The translations under genes were made by a program, and so were the position numbers. This document shows, piece by piece, positions 1 through 9,370 of a stretch of DNA of 64,000 nucleotides. The DNA is from Microcoleus sp. EPA2. Lineage in GTDB: Bacteria; Cyanobacteriota; Cyanobacteriia; Cyanobacteriales; Microcoleaceae. The notes below the pieces were generated by a model. The model saw only the letters and a list, made by a program, of their open reading frames with translations, ran no database searches and had not been told where the DNA came from. Numbering within the stretch: the stretch's first letter is position 1; every line of letters starts with the position of its first letter. The DNA is taken from positions 40,236-104,235 of the forward strand of contig JAHRFD010000001.1 in NCBI GenBank assembly GCA_020882975.1. The letters run 5' to 3'.

Positions 1-390
1 TTCCGCGGCATTATTGACGAGGATATCGAGGCGACCGAAGGTTTTGACTGTTTGTTCGACCAGGTTTTGGCAGATGTTTTCGTCGCCGATGTCGCCGGAG
101 AGGGAAATGCAGCGGCGGCCTTGTTTTTCGATCGCCTCTTTGGTTTTTTTGGCATCTTCATCTTCGCTGAGATAAGCAATGGCTACGTCTGCGCCTTCTT
201 TGGCAAAAGCCAGGGCCACCGCCCGCCCGATACCGCTGTCTCCGCCTGTAATTAGCGCTACTTTATCCCGCAATTTGTCACTACCACGATATTCGGTAGC
301 GAAGGATTGAGGTGGCGGGGTCATTTGGGATTCCACACCGGGCTGCTGTGGTTGATGTTGAGCCGGATTAGTCTTCTGTTTGGTTGGCAT
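1..390 (-). CDS. Short-chain dehydrogenase/reductase (SDR), 5' part only
   Basis: This is the N-terminal 130 residues of an SDR; the gene runs off the left edge. The start is the ATG read from 390. A proline/glutamine-rich leader of about 40 residues precedes the Rossmann fold. Visible motifs are the cofactor-binding TGGDSGIGRAVA (the family's TGxxxGxG), an acidic stretch YLSEDEDAKKT after beta-2, the GDIGDE segment and the structural NNA motif at the edge (DILVNNAA). The long N-terminal extension and GGDSGIGRA fit the YghA/glucose-1-dehydrogenase-like classical SDR group, which reduces small carbonyl substrates with NAD(P)H. The catalytic YxxxK lies outside the window, so activity cannot be judged. 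The substrate is unknown. Confidence 0.9.
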   Translation of the reverse strand, partial: MPTKQKTNPAQHQPQQPGVESQMTPPPQSFATEYRGSDKLRDKVALITGGDSGIGRAVALAFAKEGADVAIAYLSEDEDAKKTKEAIEKQGRRCISLSGDIGDENICQNLVEQTVKTFGRLDILVNNAAE

Positions 391-524
391 AAAAAAATCC
401 TTTAAGTTCTACATCTATAAATAAAGGTTTTTTATATAGTGGGAATCGCTCTTTTTGCAGATCGTGTCCTACTACTAAAGACTGTTTTAGCCGGCAGAAA
501 CCGCTGACGGCGATCGCCCCAGCA

Positions 525-556
525 AAAAGCACGTCAACATATGTTGACGTGCTTTT
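525..556 (-). terminator. Perfect 32-bp palindrome, likely terminator
   Basis: The arms 525-540 and 541-556 are exact reverse complements (AAAAGCACGTCAACAT and its complement) with no loop. Read on the minus strand the structure ends in a run of five T. It lies downstream of the minus-strand gene at 610-3141 and upstream of the SDR gene. A perfect two-fold palindrome could also bind a dimeric regulator. Confidence 0.55.
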
Positions 557-577
557 GAAACCAGCTACTAGCTAATA

Positions 578-603
578 GTTGAATCTCCAACTAGAGATTC
601 AAC
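578..603 (-). terminator. Hairpin downstream of the SdrD-B-repeat gene
   Basis: GTTGAATCTC (578-587) and GAGATTCAAC (594-603) form a 10-bp stem with a 6-nt loop, starting 7 nt past the stop of the 610-3141 gene. There is no long U tract of its own; the palindrome at 525-556 follows directly in the direction of transcription. The two together probably end the transcript. Confidence 0.45.
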
Positions 604-609
604 TTAACA

Positions 610-3141
610 TTAGAAACCAATCGGAGAAGTAGCAGGAGCGCCTAAGAGTAAATCCTTCTTATCTTCAGGCAACACTACAGTTAGTGCACTCGCTGCGCGG
701 CTCAAGCTCATGTCATCAACAAAGCTGATACCTGCATTTTCACCTGCGATCATCGAGTCGGTATCAATGCTGCTGGCCATAACCGTAGCATCAAGTCCAC
801 CTTCAGTCAGAGGATCGAGGCCAGAAACACTCCTTGCTGTACGAACTGGCGAAGGCACTGTGTTCGGACCAGGCACATTAAAGTTAACTGGGTTCGGACC
901 TGTTGGGATAGGGAACGGGTTGGGAACAGAAGCCACGTTGAAGACTTCCAAAACCGAGTAATTAGCCGGAGACAAATCGGTAAAGCGAGCAATACCTTGG
1001 GCATCAGTTCTGACTAGCGGTTCGGTGGCTGCATCATAACGACCGTTCCGGTTCAAATCCAAAGTAAATGGAACACCTTCTAGAGGAAGTTCGTTGGCAT
1101 CCCGTACACCGTTACGGTTATCGTCCCGGAATTTAGGAACTAACAAATCATAGCGACGAGAGTTACCCACCAAAGCACAGGTAAAGGTTTGATTGGCACC
1201 GAGAACAACATCCACAGGTTGAGTGGTTTGGAAATAACCAGGAGGAGTTACTTCTCGAATCTTGTAATTACCAGGCGCCAAATTGTTGAATGCAAAGGTA
1301 CCAAACTGATTGGTCGTAGTAGTCGGTTCTGTTGACTGCAATTGACCGTCGCCATTGGTATCGATAAAAATGGTGACACCAGCAATAGCCGGTTCATTTC
1401 CATCTCGATAGCCGTTGAGATTGAAGTCCTCGAATTTGCAACCAGTGATGTTGCTGTTGGGTGTGTTGGCAAAAGTAACGTTGGCATCCTGAGTGGCCAC
1501 CGTCACCGGAATGCTAACAGGTGTAGAAGCCGAGAAGTTTGCAGGTACTACTTCCCGCACTGTGTAATTGCCAGGAGCCAAGTTGGTAAATGCTGCTCTC
1601 CCTTGGGCATTAGTCTGTAGTTGTGCTTCTCCGGCGTTAGCAACCCCATCATTGTTGGTGTCGAGGAAGACTGTAACACCGCTTATAGGTGCTTCACCCT
1701 GAGTTGGTTCGTAGCGACCGTTCGCATTCAGGTCATTGTATTTGAATACATTGATGTTGGGTCGAGTGTTGCCCACAGGACTATTGGTGTCATTGCCAGG
1801 ATTAACCCCCACAGGAGAAAACGTCAGTGACGGTGAAGGGTTACGCGCTGGTAAAGTGTTTGTTGGCGCTGCAAAAATCGGCCGCTCACCAGTTGTCGCA
1901 ATGGATCTTTCCCCTGCCTGTTGGGTGCCGTCGCGGTTAGTATCTACGAACTTAGGATCGTTTGGCTTCAGTGTATAGGTGGAGTCTGCTACAATCAGCG
2001 GTTGTTCTTTGCTGATCGTACCCTGGAATCGTGCTTGGGGGCCTGGTGCCGAAATCACAACGGGGTTAGGAGTAGTTGAGACGGGAGCATTCAGGTTGCC
2101 AGGGGCACTGCCATCTGGCAATGTGGCTGGAAAAATTTCCAATACTGGGTAATTGCCAGCTCGCAAATCCTTGAAGGTAGCGACTCCGTTGACATCGGTG
2201 AGTGCAATGGGTTCAGTGGTTGAATCCCAGCGACCGTTGTTATTTAAATCTAAAATGAAGGGTACGCGAGCAATGGGGGGTTCGAAAACTCCATTAACCA
2301 CATTTCGGGAACCGTTGCGGTCTATGTCTCGAAACTTGTTAATTTCAATTTGATAAAGCGGGGTGTCACCAACTTGAGCGCAGGCAAAAGTTTGACCCGC
2401 AGCTACTGTTACATCTAGTAGCGGAATGTTATTAGGCGGGGTGCTTTGGAGAAAATCCCTTGTTTCTAAGGGTTCTGCGTTGGTCGCATTCACTTCTACT
2501 CCGTTGGCATTGGGAGGAACTGCTGGTCTGATCCGTTCTTCCCTAACTTTGTAGGTTCCGGGTGTGACGTTGAAGGACCATGCACCGTTTTTGTCGGTGA
2601 GGGTGTTAAGTTCCCCTGCATCCAATTGCCCGTTGGGGACGCTACCGTTGCTGCCATCGAGATATATTCTGACATTTTTAATGCCCGGTTCATCACCATC
2701 TCGAAAGCCGTCGCCATCTAAGTCTAGATATTTGCATCCAACGATCCGGCTACCTGTAACTGTGGTGTTACCAAAGAAAACGTTGACATTGGCGTTTCCA
2801 ACGTTAACAGCGAGGGGGTTGGGAGTAGTAGGGCGGGAACCAGCAGGTACTGTTTCGGTAATTACATAATTCCCAGGAACAAGATTTATGAATGAGAACC
2901 CACCGTTAGCGTCTGTCAGGACAGAGATATCTCCGTTAGCTGCATTGAATTGGCCGTTGCTGCCGATGGCTGGTTCGAGGAGGATGGGGATGTTTGCTAG
3001 GCCTGGTTCATTGGACTGCCGGATACCGTCGGCGTTCAAGTCATTGAACTTGATCCCTAAAATTGCCGGGCCAGCATTCCCAACCACAACTGGTTGTAAT
3101 TGAAGGGCACTGCGTAGCTCATTTTCTAATTCTAATTCCAT
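610..3141 (-). CDS. Large SdrD-B-like repeat protein (six repeats), probably secreted or surface
   Basis: 843 residues. Six SdrD-B/Cna-B-like modules begin near residues 27, 133, 264, 462, 564 and 664. Each opens with an acidic Ca-binding-type loop (for example DLNADGIRQSNEPG, DLDGDGFRDGDEPG) and ends with a PGNY-x-V-x-E strand. A further partial loop (FVDTNRDGTQQAGE) sits near residue 400. The modules differ in length and sequence, so they are old. No signal peptide or sortase motif is visible; the N-terminus starts MELELENELRSALQ. Large leaderless cyanobacterial proteins of this kind are often exported by type I secretion, which is inference here. The C-terminal ~80 residues are non-repetitive. 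The next gene upstream (3820-5751) has the same domain type. Likely role: extracellular adhesion or sheath structure. Confidence 0.85.
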   Translation of the reverse strand: MELELENELRSALQLQPVVVGNAGPAILGIKFNDLNADGIRQSNEPGLANIPILLEPAIGSNGQFNAANGDISVLTDANGGFSFINLVPGNYVITETVPAGSRPTTPNPLAVNVGNANVNVFFGNTTVTGSRIVGCKYLDLDGDGFRDGDEPGIKNVRIYLDGSNGSVPNGQLDAGELNTLTDKNGAWSFNVTPGTYKVREERIRPAVPPNANGVEVNATNAEPLETRDFLQSTPPNNIPLLDVTVAAGQTFACAQVGDTPLYQIEINKFRDIDRNGSRNVVNGVFEPPIARVPFILDLNNNGRWDSTTEPIALTDVNGVATFKDLRAGNYPVLEIFPATLPDGSAPGNLNAPVSTTPNPVVISAPGPQARFQGTISKEQPLIVADSTYTLKPNDPKFVDTNRDGTQQAGERSIATTGERPIFAAPTNTLPARNPSPSLTFSPVGVNPGNDTNSPVGNTRPNINVFKYNDLNANGRYEPTQGEAPISGVTVFLDTNNDGVANAGEAQLQTNAQGRAAFTNLAPGNYTVREVVPANFSASTPVSIPVTVATQDANVTFANTPNSNITGCKFEDFNLNGYRDGNEPAIAGVTIFIDTNGDGQLQSTEPTTTTNQFGTFAFNNLAPGNYKIREVTPPGYFQTTQPVDVVLGANQTFTCALVGNSRRYDLLVPKFRDDNRNGVRDANELPLEGVPFTLDLNRNGRYDAATEPLVRTDAQGIARFTDLSPANYSVLEVFNVASVPNPFPIPTGPNPVNFNVPGPNTVPSPVRTARSVSGLDPLTEGGLDATVMASSIDTDSMIAGENAGISFVDDMSLSRAASALTVVLPEDKKDLLLGAPATSPIGF

Positions 3142-3819
3142 GATTTCTCCTTCACACCTAAATCCACGTAAATTACAGACTATTGTATGGGTTTGTCAAT
3201 GACCAACAGCTTTTGCTGATAGCTGACAACCGCTATTCGATTTTACATATGTCTGCGCTTGAGGCAATGTTCCGTTCTGTGAAACTTACTCAAACCTACT
3301 GATTGTAAGCTGAAATTCACTTCCTGCTTCACTCTGGGGAGTCGGCTCCTACCAGTCCACAGGCTTAAAATCAGGCAGAACTTGCCTTACTTTTTCCAAC
3401 GAGGCTTTTCACACAACAAAGCCTTAAGCTTTGTCGCTGGCAATTATATCAGGTTTTGAAGAAATCTGGTAATTTGAGCGCCGATCTTTAAGACTTGCGC
3501 GTCCAGTTCCTCTGCCCCTAGGTCACTAATTTTTCTATCTTTAAAATGGCTCAGACTCTCTCAGAATCTTGCTCCCAATCTACAACCAAGCTTCGGGGTT
3601 CCCGGAACTCTGGCTTGAGTGTTGGAAGTTGCCAACAATAGAGTATCACGCGATCGGGGTTTAATGTGTTCCTAAGTTTTTGGTGTGGTTTGCGACTGCT
3701 AACTCGTGCAGCCCTTTCTCTCTCAAATTGCGGTATTTTTCAGTATGTGCACCTCCCAAAAATTACTCATAACCCCGATTTTTTCGGTACTTTGGGGCTG
3801 TAACATCGGATTTTACTGA
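3142..3819. other. 678-bp intergenic region, no gene seen
   Basis: The region separates two SdrD-B-repeat genes on the minus strand. I see no coding potential, RNA gene or strong hairpin. It must hold the promoter of the downstream gene (610-3141), but no clear -35/-10 pair stands out. The length suggests that the two repeat genes are transcribed separately. Confidence 0.4.
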
Positions 3820-5751
3820 TTAAGTTGACTTACCGATCGCCCCCATTGTCAGAGATAAGTCACCCATCGCCCAATTAATTTTGTCATTGGTATTGACAAT
3901 TTGGTTAATTTCTGAATAGGGTTCCCGACTGACATTCTGTGGGTCAAACCAAGCTTGCTCGCCTAAACTGGCAACAGAGCGATCGATCGCCAAATAACTG
4001 CTTTGATAAGTACCATTTTCCTGACTCAAAAGCCAACTTTCTGCCAACCTTTCCCCACTTGTAGACACATCGCCTTCATAGCCGTCAGTCCCCGTGAGCG
4101 AGTCACCTGGGAAAGACATTGCTAACCTTTCGACAGCATCTCCGGTTAACAAATCAATGCTGCTAGCCCGGACATCCGTAGAAACTGTCACCACAGCCAA
4201 GGGAGTAGTTTGAATAAAACCAGGTGGCGTTACTTCCCTGAGAACATAAGTACCCACGGGAACATTACGGAAAGTGTAGCCACCTTGGGAGTCAGTAAAG
4301 GTACTTGCTTCCCCTGGCTCTAAACTGTTGTTGTTATTCAGGTCGATGTAAATTTGGGTATTGGGAATCGGCGGTTCCCCCGGATCGATACGACCGTTAG
4401 CATTAAAATCATTGAATTTGAAACCGCTAATTGTACCAGTAGCAAACACATTCCCAAAACTGAGGTTAGTGGCGTTAGTACCGTTAGTGACAAATATCGG
4501 AGTAGGATTGGGGGTAGTTTGCCGAAAACCGGGCTGCGGAACTTCCTTCACTAAATAACGGCCAGGGGGCAAATTGATGAAAGAAAAATTGCCCTGGGGA
4601 TTAGTGATAGTGGAAGGCTCATTGGGTTCTAGTCTGTTATTGTCGTTGAGGTCGATGTAAATCGGCCAGTTGGCAACTTTGGGCTCCGTTGGTTCGTAGA
4701 TACCGTTGGCGTTGAGGTCGTTGAATTTGAACCCACTGATGCTACCAGTGGGAAAATTGTTGCCGAAATTGATGCCGGCTGCGTTAGTACCTCCCGTAAT
4801 CTCGATCGCGCTCGGATTTGGGGTAGTCTGTACCCACCCCGGTTGTTGGACTTCCCTCACCAAATAGTTGCCGGGGTCAACATTTATAAAATTATAGCTG
4901 CCATCAGGTTTTGTGAAAGTATTCGGTTCGCCAGCGTCCAGCCTACTGTTTCTGTTGAGGTCAATATAAATTTGCCAGTTGGCTAAGGGCGGGTCCGTCG
5001 CATCTCGGATGGCGTTGAAATTTAGGTCATTGTATTTGATGCCACTGATGTTACCTACAAAAAAAATATTCCCAAAATTGACATTGTTAATTGTGGCGTT
5101 GGAAGTCACAGTAATCGGGCCTGGGTTGGGCGTGGTTTGCCGAAAACCGGGCTGCTGGACTTCTCGGACAAAATATGTATCTGCGGGAATATTGACAAAG
5201 GCGTAATTACCTTGCAGGTTGGTCAGTGTGACAGGTTCGCCACCATCGAGCCTGTTGTTGCGGTTGAGGTCGAGGTAAATTTGCCAGTTAGCTAGGGGCT
5301 GTTCTCCGGGGTCGATGTTGCCATTTCTGTTAATGTCGTTGAATTTTGTACCCGCGATCGTCCCGGCGTTGAAGTTGTTACCAAAATTGATGCTGGTGAC
5401 GTTTGTCCCGCTGGTGATGCCGATCGGTGGTGGGTTAGGTGTAGTTTGGCGAAAATTAGGTTGCTGAACTTCTCTAACTTGGTAGACGCCCGCTGGTAAG
5501 TTGGCAAAGATGTAGTTGCCTTGGCTGTTGGTGAAGGTGGAAGGTTCGTTAACATCCAACCTCTGGTTATTGTTCAGGTCAAGGTAGATTTGCCAGTTAG
5601 GCAGTGGGAATTCCCCAGGATCGGGACGGCCGTTAGCATTAAGGTCGTTGTATTTGTTGCCACTGATGGTGCCGACTTGGAAGTTGCCGATATTGACGTT
5701 GGTGATGTCTATTTGGCTGGCGTTTCTGGTGATATTGGTCGATTCGGACAT
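3820..5751 (-). CDS. SdrD-B-like repeat protein with five near-identical repeats
   Basis: 643 residues. Five SdrD-B-like modules begin near residues 28, 130, 232, 334 and 436, with a period of 102 residues (306 bp). Each holds an acidic loop such as YNDLNANGRPDPGE, a second loop of the form DLNNNxRLDxxEP, and a conserved REVQQPGFRQTTPNP strand. Repeat similarity is much higher than in the neighbour at 610-3141, which implies recent internal duplication or homogenisation. There is no signal peptide. The last ~110 residues are a unique tail rich in Asp, Ser and Glu, as in the neighbour, and both tails carry an ASSID string. Likely an extracellular structural or adhesive protein; the export route is inferred. 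Confidence 0.85.
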   Translation of the reverse strand: MSESTNITRNASQIDITNVNIGNFQVGTISGNKYNDLNANGRPDPGEFPLPNWQIYLDLNNNQRLDVNEPSTFTNSQGNYIFANLPAGVYQVREVQQPNFRQTTPNPPPIGITSGTNVTSINFGNNFNAGTIAGTKFNDINRNGNIDPGEQPLANWQIYLDLNRNNRLDGGEPVTLTNLQGNYAFVNIPADTYFVREVQQPGFRQTTPNPGPITVTSNATINNVNFGNIFFVGNISGIKYNDLNFNAIRDATDPPLANWQIYIDLNRNSRLDAGEPNTFTKPDGSYNFINVDPGNYLVREVQQPGWVQTTPNPSAIEITGGTNAAGINFGNNFPTGSISGFKFNDLNANGIYEPTEPKVANWPIYIDLNDNNRLEPNEPSTITNPQGNFSFINLPPGRYLVKEVPQPGFRQTTPNPTPIFVTNGTNATNLSFGNVFATGTISGFKFNDFNANGRIDPGEPPIPNTQIYIDLNNNNSLEPGEASTFTDSQGGYTFRNVPVGTYVLREVTPPGFIQTTPLAVVTVSTDVRASSIDLLTGDAVERLAMSFPGDSLTGTDGYEGDVSTSGERLAESWLLSQENGTYQSSYLAIDRSVASLGEQAWFDPQNVSREPYSEINQIVNTNDKINWAMGDLSLTMGAIGKST

Positions 5752-5947
5752 GGTGTTGTTGGACCCAATGAACGCGGTTCAATGTCTGTTGTAGGGAAAT
5801 CTAACAGTTTTGGGTCAAGCTGTCACGCATTTAGTAGCGAGTAATCTCAACAAGACTTACCCGATGCCTGATGCCCAATTCCCAATTTCCCATTTTTTCC
5901 AGATTTGAGGTACGATCGCTACCAGTTTTGCAAAGGTCGAATTTGTA

Positions 5948-6631
5948 ATGTCCCCAAACCTAACAACCAACAGGATTCACCCCCACGAGATCGGGAGTTG
6001 GCTCCGAATCTGGAGCTTGTGCGGTTTTGTGGCAATTAGTTCGATCGCCCCTACTCCCGCTGTGGCACTCCCAGCAACTTCCCATCGCGATCGCAGCAGC
6101 GACATCATCGCTCAAACAGGTGTAATGGTTCGCCCCACACTCAGCTTAGGTAGTCGGGGATCGGAAGTCCGAGAAATCCAAGCTGCTCTGAAATTATTGG
6201 GATTTTACGATGACAATGTAGACGGGGTTTTCTCCCAAAGCACCGCCACCGCCGTGTCCAAGTTTCAGGAAACCGCGGGGGTTGCTCCCGACGGTATAGT
6301 TGGTCAAGATACTTGGAATCGATTGTTTCCTCCCACCACCGGGGCGATCGCAGGTCCGATCGACAGCAACAATCCGGTAGCCGAAAATCCTCAGACTAAC
6401 CCTGAGCCGACACCAGCTAGTTTTCCGGTTTTGAAAAGAGGAATGCGGGGCTCGGCAGTCAGAGATTTGCAAGAACGACTGCGGGCTAAAGGATTTTTGC
6501 GATCGAGAGCTGACGGCGTGTTCGGCCGCGAAACCCAAGCTGCGGTCAAGGCTGCTCAGCGACAATATCAACTAGCCGCCGATGGCATTGTTGGCTCTGC
6601 GACTTGGGCCGTTTTAGGGCGATCGCCCTAA
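5948..6631 (+). CDS. Exported protein with two peptidoglycan-binding (PG_binding_1) domains
   Basis: 227 residues. A signal sequence with the hydrophobic core WSLCGFVAISSIAPTPAVALP ends near residue 42. Two PG_binding_1 modules follow: residues ~63-122 (LSLGSRGSEVREIQAALKLL ... DGIVGQDTWNRLF) and ~157-225 (LKRGMRGSAVRDLQERLRAK ... DGIVGSATWAVL), joined by a Pro/Asn-rich linker. This three-helix fold binds peptidoglycan stem peptides. No catalytic domain is fused to it, so the protein probably acts as a cell-wall anchor or a helper of a wall hydrolase in the periplasm. It is divergent from the SdrD-B-repeat gene at 3820-5751, and the shared 196-bp gap holds a short run of GCCCAATT-type heptamers. 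Confidence 0.88.
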   Translation: MSPNLTTNRIHPHEIGSWLRIWSLCGFVAISSIAPTPAVALPATSHRDRSSDIIAQTGVMVRPTLSLGSRGSEVREIQAALKLLGFYDDNVDGVFSQSTATAVSKFQETAGVAPDGIVGQDTWNRLFPPTTGAIAGPIDSNNPVAENPQTNPEPTPASFPVLKRGMRGSAVRDLQERLRAKGFLRSRADGVFGRETQAAVKAAQRQYQLAADGIVGSATWAVLGRSP

Positions 6632-7039
6632 ACAACAGTCAACAGTAGCTCATTGTTAACTTTAATAAAGAAATTGATGTTTTGCCGAAAGTCTGTGTTA
6701 GTTTAAAAACATGAAGGACAAAGCCAAGCAGCACAAATAACTTGGATTAAAGATTTGGAATTAGAGTATTTGTCCTCATCGTCTCTAGTTCTCAGGCAGC
6801 CCCTGAACCCTGTAGCTGATTAGCAAAGAAAGGTTGATGTGGCGATCGGATTAGTTAGTCAGCTTAAGGCGATTTTAAGAATCGAAAGTTCTTAAGCACA
6901 AGTTGCGATCGGACAGTCAAACACAGAAGTCTGAATAGACTCCGCTAATAGCTAGCTCAGAGCAGAGTAGTTGCCAAAAAAGCCCACCTTTAGTTTGAGC
7001 AAGCTCAAAATAACTTGAATCAATTGAAAGTACAAACCT

Positions 7040-7074
7040 TTGAGGGTCTGGCATCCGACGTGCTAGGCCCTCAA
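7040..7074 (+). terminator. Strong hairpin, probable terminator of a plus-strand transcript
   Basis: TTGAGGGTCTGGCA (7040-7053) pairs with 7061-7074 over 14 bp, including two G-U pairs, with loop TCCGACG; CATTTTAATT follows. It lies 409 nt past the stop of the peptidoglycan-binding gene. It therefore ends either a very long 3' UTR or an independent small RNA. Confidence 0.55.
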
Positions 7075-7106
7075 CATTTTAATTGTTAGTTGATGCTTAG
7101 TTTTCC

Positions 7107-7209
7107 TATCAATTCGGGTTGTATTGGAATGATTTAACCGCGAAGGCGCTAAGGACGCGAAGTTCGAGAAGAGAGTGTTTAATACAGGATGATGAAGAGT
7201 GGATTTTAG
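7107..7209. mobile_element. Degenerate copy of the dispersed ~103-bp MITE-like element
   Basis: It starts TATCAATTCGGGTTG, contains the family core (GATTTAACCGCGAAGGCG...) and ends near GGATTTTA. It matches the copies at 9267-9370 and 39817-39919 along most of its length, with several substitutions. Target-site duplication is not preserved in this copy. Confidence 0.6.
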
Positions 7210-7676
7210 ATTAACAAGGCGTTTTGTTTATTGTTCCCTGGCCACGCGATCGCCTTTTGCTTATCACAATAATGCTTATTTGTCAAATTAGGTCAATTTT
7301 GCTTTACAATTCTTAAACATTGATCGGGCATTTTTTATCTATAAAAATGACTGTTGACATTGGAAGAGTTGGTTAATGTTACGAATTTAGAAAGTTTCAG
7401 GGTTAAAAATCCAAATTAGTCATAATGCCCCTGGATTGTGAAAATCGTACCACAAGCCTCAAAACAAGTAAATAGGTAAAATAATTGAGAATGATGTCAA
7501 TAATTTTGGCTGTCTTTAGATTTTCTTAAGATTTGGGGTGAAAAATTAGATCGAACATTTAAAACTAAATCCGCTGTTAGATTGCTTTTGCTTATCTAAT
7601 TAACTTAAGTTGGCCCGATCGCCCTCAACTACTCAACAATATTAACTACGGTCGATCCAACTTTTCCCCTATTTGT

Positions 7677-7682
7677 TATAAT
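7677..7682 (+). promoter_or_regulatory. Possible -10 box of the NTRC gene
   Basis: A perfect TATAAT lies 41 nt upstream of the ATG at 7723, in A/T-rich sequence. No good -35 match sits 17 nt upstream, so this is only a candidate. Confidence 0.35.
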
Positions 7683-7722
7683 CAAGATTAAACGAAGTCG
7701 TTATGAGTTTGAATAAACAGCT

Positions 7723-9090
7723 ATGACCACACAAACCGTAGAAAATCTAGTCATTATCGGCTCAGGCCCTGCGGGCTACACAGCAGCCATCTACGCTGGG
7801 AGAGCCAATCTCAAGCCCGTAGTCTTTGAAGGGTATCAAAGCGGAGGAGTCCCCGGCGGGCAACTGATGACCACCACAGAAGTGGAAAACTTTCCCGGCT
7901 TCCCCGAAGGAATCACCGGGCCGGAACTAATGGATCGGATGAAAGCTCAAGCAGTGCGTTGGGGTGCAGAATTATACACAGAAGATGTAACTTTTGTAGA
8001 TTTGAGCCAGCGGCCGTTTACAGTGCGATCGGAAGATCGAGAAATCAAAACCCACACTATAGTAATAGCTACAGGCGCGACAGCCAAAAGGCTGCACCTA
8101 CCAAGCGAAGAAAAATACTGGAATTTAGGCATATCTGCCTGTGCGATTTGCGACGGAGCTACACCGATATTCAAAAACGTAGAATTAGCAGTAGTTGGTG
8201 GTGGCGACACAGCAGCAGAAGAAGGAGTTTATCTCACCAAGTATGGTTCTCACGTTCATATGTTGGTGCGTTCGTCCTCCATGCGAGCCAGCAAAGCCAT
8301 GCAAGACCGGGTTTTGAACAATCCGAGAATTACCGTGCACTGGAACACTGAGCCTGTGGATGTTTACGGTAACGGCAAGCTCGAAGGGATTAGAGTCCGA
8401 AATACCGAAACAGGGACAGAAAGCAATTTGCCCGTGAATGGGTTGTTTTATGCGATCGGTCACACTCCCAATACTGGTTTATTCCAAGGTCAACTAGAAC
8501 TGGACAAAATCGGCTACATTAGGCCGAAACATGGCTCGGTAGAAACCAGCGTTGAGGGAGTTTACGCCGTTGGGGATGTCCAAGACCATGAGTTTCGGCA
8601 AGCTATCACCGCCGCCGGTAGTGGTTGTATGGGTGCGATGTTGGCAGAAAGGTGGCTTTCGGCCAATGGTTTAACTCAGGAATTTCATCAAACTGAGTCG
8701 TCATTGGAGACTCCTGCACCTGTAGCGGAAACTCCCAGAGTGCGGGAAACTAGCGAGAATTTTGATATCAAACTGACGCGACACGAAGGAGCTTATGCTT
8801 TGCGGAAGTTGTTCCATGATAGCGATCGACTGATTGTAGTGAAATATGCTTCTCCTAGTTGTGGGCCTTGTCACAGTCTCAAGCCGATTTTGAACAAAGT
8901 CGTAGATGAGTTTGATGGCAAAATTCACTACGTGGAAATTGATATTGAAGAAGATCCAGAAATTGCGGAAAATGCTGGTGTGGTGGGAACACCGACGATT
9001 CAGTATTTTAAGGACAAGGCTCTGGTGACGGAGCTCAAAGGAGTGAAGCCAAAAAGCCAGTACCGTGAGTTAATTGCCAGTAATTTGTAG
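7723..9090 (+). CDS. trxB: NADPH-thioredoxin reductase with fused thioredoxin domain (NTRC type)
   Basis: 455 residues. The reductase part (~1-320) has the FAD-binding GSGPAG (13-18), the redox pair CAIC (140-143) in the family's ACAxCDG context, the NADPH-binding GGGDTAAEE (159-167) and the GDVQD segment (284-288). A ~35-residue linker leads to a C-terminal thioredoxin domain (~345-455) with the active site CGPC (380-383) and the cis-Pro loop GTPTIQ. This fusion is the chloroplast/cyanobacterial NTRC, which passes electrons from NADPH to 2-Cys peroxiredoxin and other targets and works in darkness independently of ferredoxin. It is a complete, normal-length protein. It stands alone; the degenerate end of CRISPR array 1 begins 38 nt after its stop codon. 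Confidence 0.97.
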   Translation: MTTQTVENLVIIGSGPAGYTAAIYAGRANLKPVVFEGYQSGGVPGGQLMTTTEVENFPGFPEGITGPELMDRMKAQAVRWGAELYTEDVTFVDLSQRPFTVRSEDREIKTHTIVIATGATAKRLHLPSEEKYWNLGISACAICDGATPIFKNVELAVVGGGDTAAEEGVYLTKYGSHVHMLVRSSSMRASKAMQDRVLNNPRITVHWNTEPVDVYGNGKLEGIRVRNTETGTESNLPVNGLFYAIGHTPNTGLFQGQLELDKIGYIRPKHGSVETSVEGVYAVGDVQDHEFRQAITAAGSGCMGAMLAERWLSANGLTQEFHQTESSLETPAPVAETPRVRETSENFDIKLTRHEGAYALRKLFHDSDRLIVVKYASPSCGPCHSLKPILNKVVDEFDGKIHYVEIDIEEDPEIAENAGVVGTPTIQYFKDKALVTELKGVKPKSQYRELIASNL

Positions 9091-9142
9091 GTCTTGCTGC
9101 TTCTGTTTTGGGTCTTTTCTCAAGGCTGTGTTGAACGCCTCA

Positions 9143-9243
9143 TATCCAATCCGGTAGCATCTGAATTATTCAGATGCACTCTCGGACTCTGTGTCCTCTG
9201 TGTTCTCTGCGGTTAAATCATTCCGATCTAACTGGAAACGATA
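9143..9243. mobile_element. MITE-like element (variant, inverted) inside a CRISPR repeat
   Basis: This 101-bp element starts TATCCAATCCGG and ends so that its complement starts TATCGTTTCCAG (imperfect inverted ends). Its interior (GCGGTTAAATCATTCCGAT) is the reverse complement of the core of the dispersed family. The flanks are TCA on the left and TTA on the right; the CRISPR repeat has TTA at this site, so one duplicated copy has mutated. No coding capacity. Confidence 0.65.
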
Positions 9244-9266
9244 TTACGGCATCAAAGGTTTAATCA

Positions 9267-9370
9267 TATCAATTCCGGTTGTATCGAAATGATTTAACCG
9301 CGAAGGCGCGAAGGACGCAAAGGAAGAGAAGAGAGAGTTTAATACAGGAGGATGAAGAGAGGATTTTATA
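9267..9370. mobile_element. MITE-like element at the 3' end of a CRISPR repeat
   Basis: This 104-bp element runs from TATCAATTCCGG to GGATTTTATA and is flanked on both sides by TCA, a 3-bp target duplication. The core GATTTAACCGCGAAGGCGCG and the GAAGAGAAGAGAGAG tract match the copies at 23068-23194 and 39817-39919. It has no ORF, so any mobility must come from a transposase in trans. Confidence 0.7.

Larger units (their letters stand above)
6632..7722. other. 1.1-kb noncoding region, candidate structured RNA
   Basis: No coding sequence is visible. The first half shows RNA-like structure: GGACAAA near 6717 can pair with TTTGTCC near 6770, and the stretch ends in a long stable hairpin at 7040-7074. 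A degenerate copy of the dispersed ~100-bp element lies at 7107-7209. The remainder to 7722 is A/T-rich and carries the promoter of the thioredoxin reductase gene. I considered 6S, tmRNA, SRP and RNase P RNA and recognised none of them. Confidence 0.4.

Noticed and set aside
6700..7075. Assignment of the structured region as tmRNA, 6S or RNase P RNA
   Set aside because: None of the conserved sequence landmarks of these RNAs could be found, so it is left as an unnamed candidate.
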